A stretch of DNA of 34,209 nucleotides, taken from positions 1 to 34,209 of the forward strand of contig NZ_KB893091.1 in assembly GCF_000373985.1 (NCBI RefSeq), written 5' to 3'. Source of the DNA: Desulfobacter curvatus DSM 3379 (GTDB lineage: Bacteria; Desulfobacterota; Desulfobacteria; Desulfobacterales; Desulfobacteraceae). Shown piece after piece: positions 33,107 to 34,209 of this stretch. The first letter of the stretch is position 1; each line of letters begins with the position of its first letter. Position numbers and translations under genes: made by a program. The notes under the pieces were generated by a model. That model was not told the origin of the DNA and searched no databases. It worked only from the letters and a program-made list of their open reading frames with translations.

Positions 33107-33859
33107 ATGACGTATTGCGTTGCAGTTCTTGTTGATAAAGGTATCTCGTACTGTTCCGACTCGCGGACCAGCGCCGGTGTCGATCAGATAAATACCTATT
33201 CCAAGATGTTTCGCTTCGGACAGGATGGAAACCGTCAGTTTGTTATTCTGTCAGCCGGCAATCTTGCCACAACCCAGGCAGTCATTGAACAATTATCCAA
33301 AGATATCTCCACCCAGGCAATAATCAATCTAAATACAGTGGCGGACATGAGTGAAGCTGCCGATTATATCGGCCAACTCAGCGTTAAAGAGCAGACAAAA
33401 TCCGGCGGAGGCAATATCTATGAAGCCACATTCATTCTCGGCGGCCAGATTTTTGGAAAACCGCCACATCTGTCATTGATTTACCCACAGGGTAATCACA
33501 TATCCACCTCCAAGGAGACGCCGTTTTTACAGATTGGTGAAAGCAAATACGGTAAACCGATTTTGGACCGCATCATTACACCTCAAACGCCTTTGAATAC
33601 GGCTGCACTTTGTTCGCTGATTTCCATGGATTCAACCATGCGAAGCAATCTTTCCGTAGGACCGCCAATCGATATCCAGTTGTACCACACTGACAGCTTT
33701 ATAGGTGGTGAATACTACCATCTGCCCGAAGACAGCGAATATCTCAGAGACGTTAATCGGATTTGGAATGAACGGATGATTGAAAGTGTTGCAAGCATGC
33801 CGCCTTTAGACAGCGCCCTCGCGGTAACCGGTGATAAAGGAAGTGATCCGGTTCTATGA
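33107..33859 (+). CDS. Anbu proteasome-related peptidase
   Basis: A 250-aa Ntn-hydrolase of the Anbu (ancestral beta-subunit) family, a relative of HslV and the proteasome beta subunit. The N-terminus MTYCVAVLVDKGISYCSDSRTSAG (shown in two parts: MTYCVAVLVDKG, SDSRTSAGVDQ) gives Thr2 as nucleophile after Met removal, then TYSKMFRF, FVILSAGNLATTQAV, and YEATFILGGQI. Length is typical. AAGGAA precedes ATG. Anbu genes usually sit with ATP-grasp, alpha-E and transglutaminase-like genes; none is seen here. Only a 34-codon frame follows before a transposase fragment. Cytoplasmic; substrates unknown for the family. Confidence 0.93.
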   Translation: MTYCVAVLVDKGISYCSDSRTSAGVDQINTYSKMFRFGQDGNRQFVILSAGNLATTQAVIEQLSKDISTQAIINLNTVADMSEAADYIGQLSVKEQTKSGGGNIYEATFILGGQIFGKPPHLSLIYPQGNHISTSKETPFLQIGESKYGKPILDRIITPQTPLNTAALCSLISMDSTMRSNLSVGPPIDIQLYHTDSFIGGEYYHLPEDSEYLRDVNRIWNERMIESVASMPPLDSALAVTGDKGSDPVL

Positions 33860-33883
33860 AGAATACGATGAATCAGGTGCCAT

Positions 33884-33988
33884 ATGACTATCAACGATTA
33901 TGATGAGTTGAAAAGAAAATATGATGCCTTGCTTGAAGAGCTTGACAGTCTGAAGTTTTGTAGCAATCAGGCAACCAGTGGAAGCTGA
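33884..33988 (+). CDS. small ORF, 34 aa, coiled-coil-like
   Basis: ATG at 33884 lies 25 bp after the Anbu stop and reads MTINDYDELKRKYDALLEEL then a short tail to TGA at 33986-33988. Heptad-like leucines and charged residues suggest a short helix. No clear ribosome site. It overlaps the end of the minus-strand transposase fragment. It could be the start of a truncated gene interrupted by that element. Confidence 0.35.
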   Translation: MTINDYDELKRKYDALLEELDSLKFCSNQATSGS

Positions 33989-34209
33989 CATTCATGGTGC
34001 CTGCGGGCCTTTGCCGTAATTATGCCATAAATCGCGTCAGTACTGAAAGCGCTAAAATTATGGTAATATTCTTGTTGGATCACCGATTGAACCACCTCTT
34101 CTGATGGGACGTTTGAAGTCACGGTCCTAAGCCATCCCATATACCGTTGCCAGATCGTTTCATTGTAGTTCAGTGCTAGTATTTGGAGGGTACCTGTAGC
34201 GATGCAACC
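33967..34209 (-). pseudogene. transposase C-terminal part, open at right window edge
   Basis: A minus-strand frame enters from the window edge and runs 80 codons to TGA at 33967-33969. It contains IWQRYMGWLRTVTSNVPSEEVVQ and EYYHNFSAFS, wording seen in the C-terminal part of some DDE transposases (W..WLRT..PSE.vv). Whether the gene is complete outside the window cannot be seen, so the pseudogene label is provisional. No terminal inverted repeat was identified inside the window. Confidence 0.55.

Overview
The window looks like chromosomal DNA of an anaerobic, sulfate-reducer-type Desulfobacterota bacterium close to Desulfobacteraceae. This is inferred from gene style only: two fused ADP-forming acyl-CoA synthetases, a RdgC-family locus, a cysteine-rich PurF, many small lipoproteins, and moderate GC with AT-rich spacers. 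No rRNA or tRNA gene was seen, so the assignment is tentative.

Layout. 0-1.4 kb: possible transposase debris and a pair of Hsp20 chaperone genes. 1.4-2.2 kb: a gene-free stretch with a one-strand, helically phased array of TGTTNAAAA motifs. 2.2-6.4 kb (+): a fused acyl-CoA synthetase, two tandem hairpin repeats, panB, and a Rossmann/DUF2520 reductase that may complete pantoate synthesis. 6.5-10.6 kb (-): a small regulator-like protein, a PreP-type M16 protease, a BamE-like lipoprotein and a YciI-like protein. 11.0-13.2 kb (+): ksgA overlapping a degenerate HD-GYP protein, converging on a PRPP synthetase (-).

14.2-19.2 kb is an AT-rich accessory zone. It holds a decayed transposase fused to a decayed copy of the RdgC-locus 3' end, three lipoproteins (two of them tandem paralogues), the intact RdgC-like gene pair, a DUF1573 protein, and four more copies of the hairpin repeat.

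19.2-28.3 kb (-) is a long probable operon, in transcription order carA, carB, purF, a radical SAM gene and a second acyl-CoA synthetase. 28.5-32.8 kb (+) is a visibly GC-richer pair, a GapN-type aldehyde dehydrogenase and MprF. The window ends with an Anbu proteasome-like protease and the C-terminal part of a transposase.

Functional threads: nucleotide supply (prs makes PRPP, purF uses it, carAB makes carbamoyl phosphate); CoA metabolism (panB plus DUF2520 upstream of CoA, and two CoA ligases); and envelope functions (MprF, lipoproteins).

The most novel item is a dispersed intergenic element of about 90-95 bp, present as six full copies and one truncated copy. It folds into two adjacent hairpins, and both show compensatory base changes between copies, which points to selection on structure, probably as RNA. 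In two places its first bases supply the stop codon of the preceding gene.
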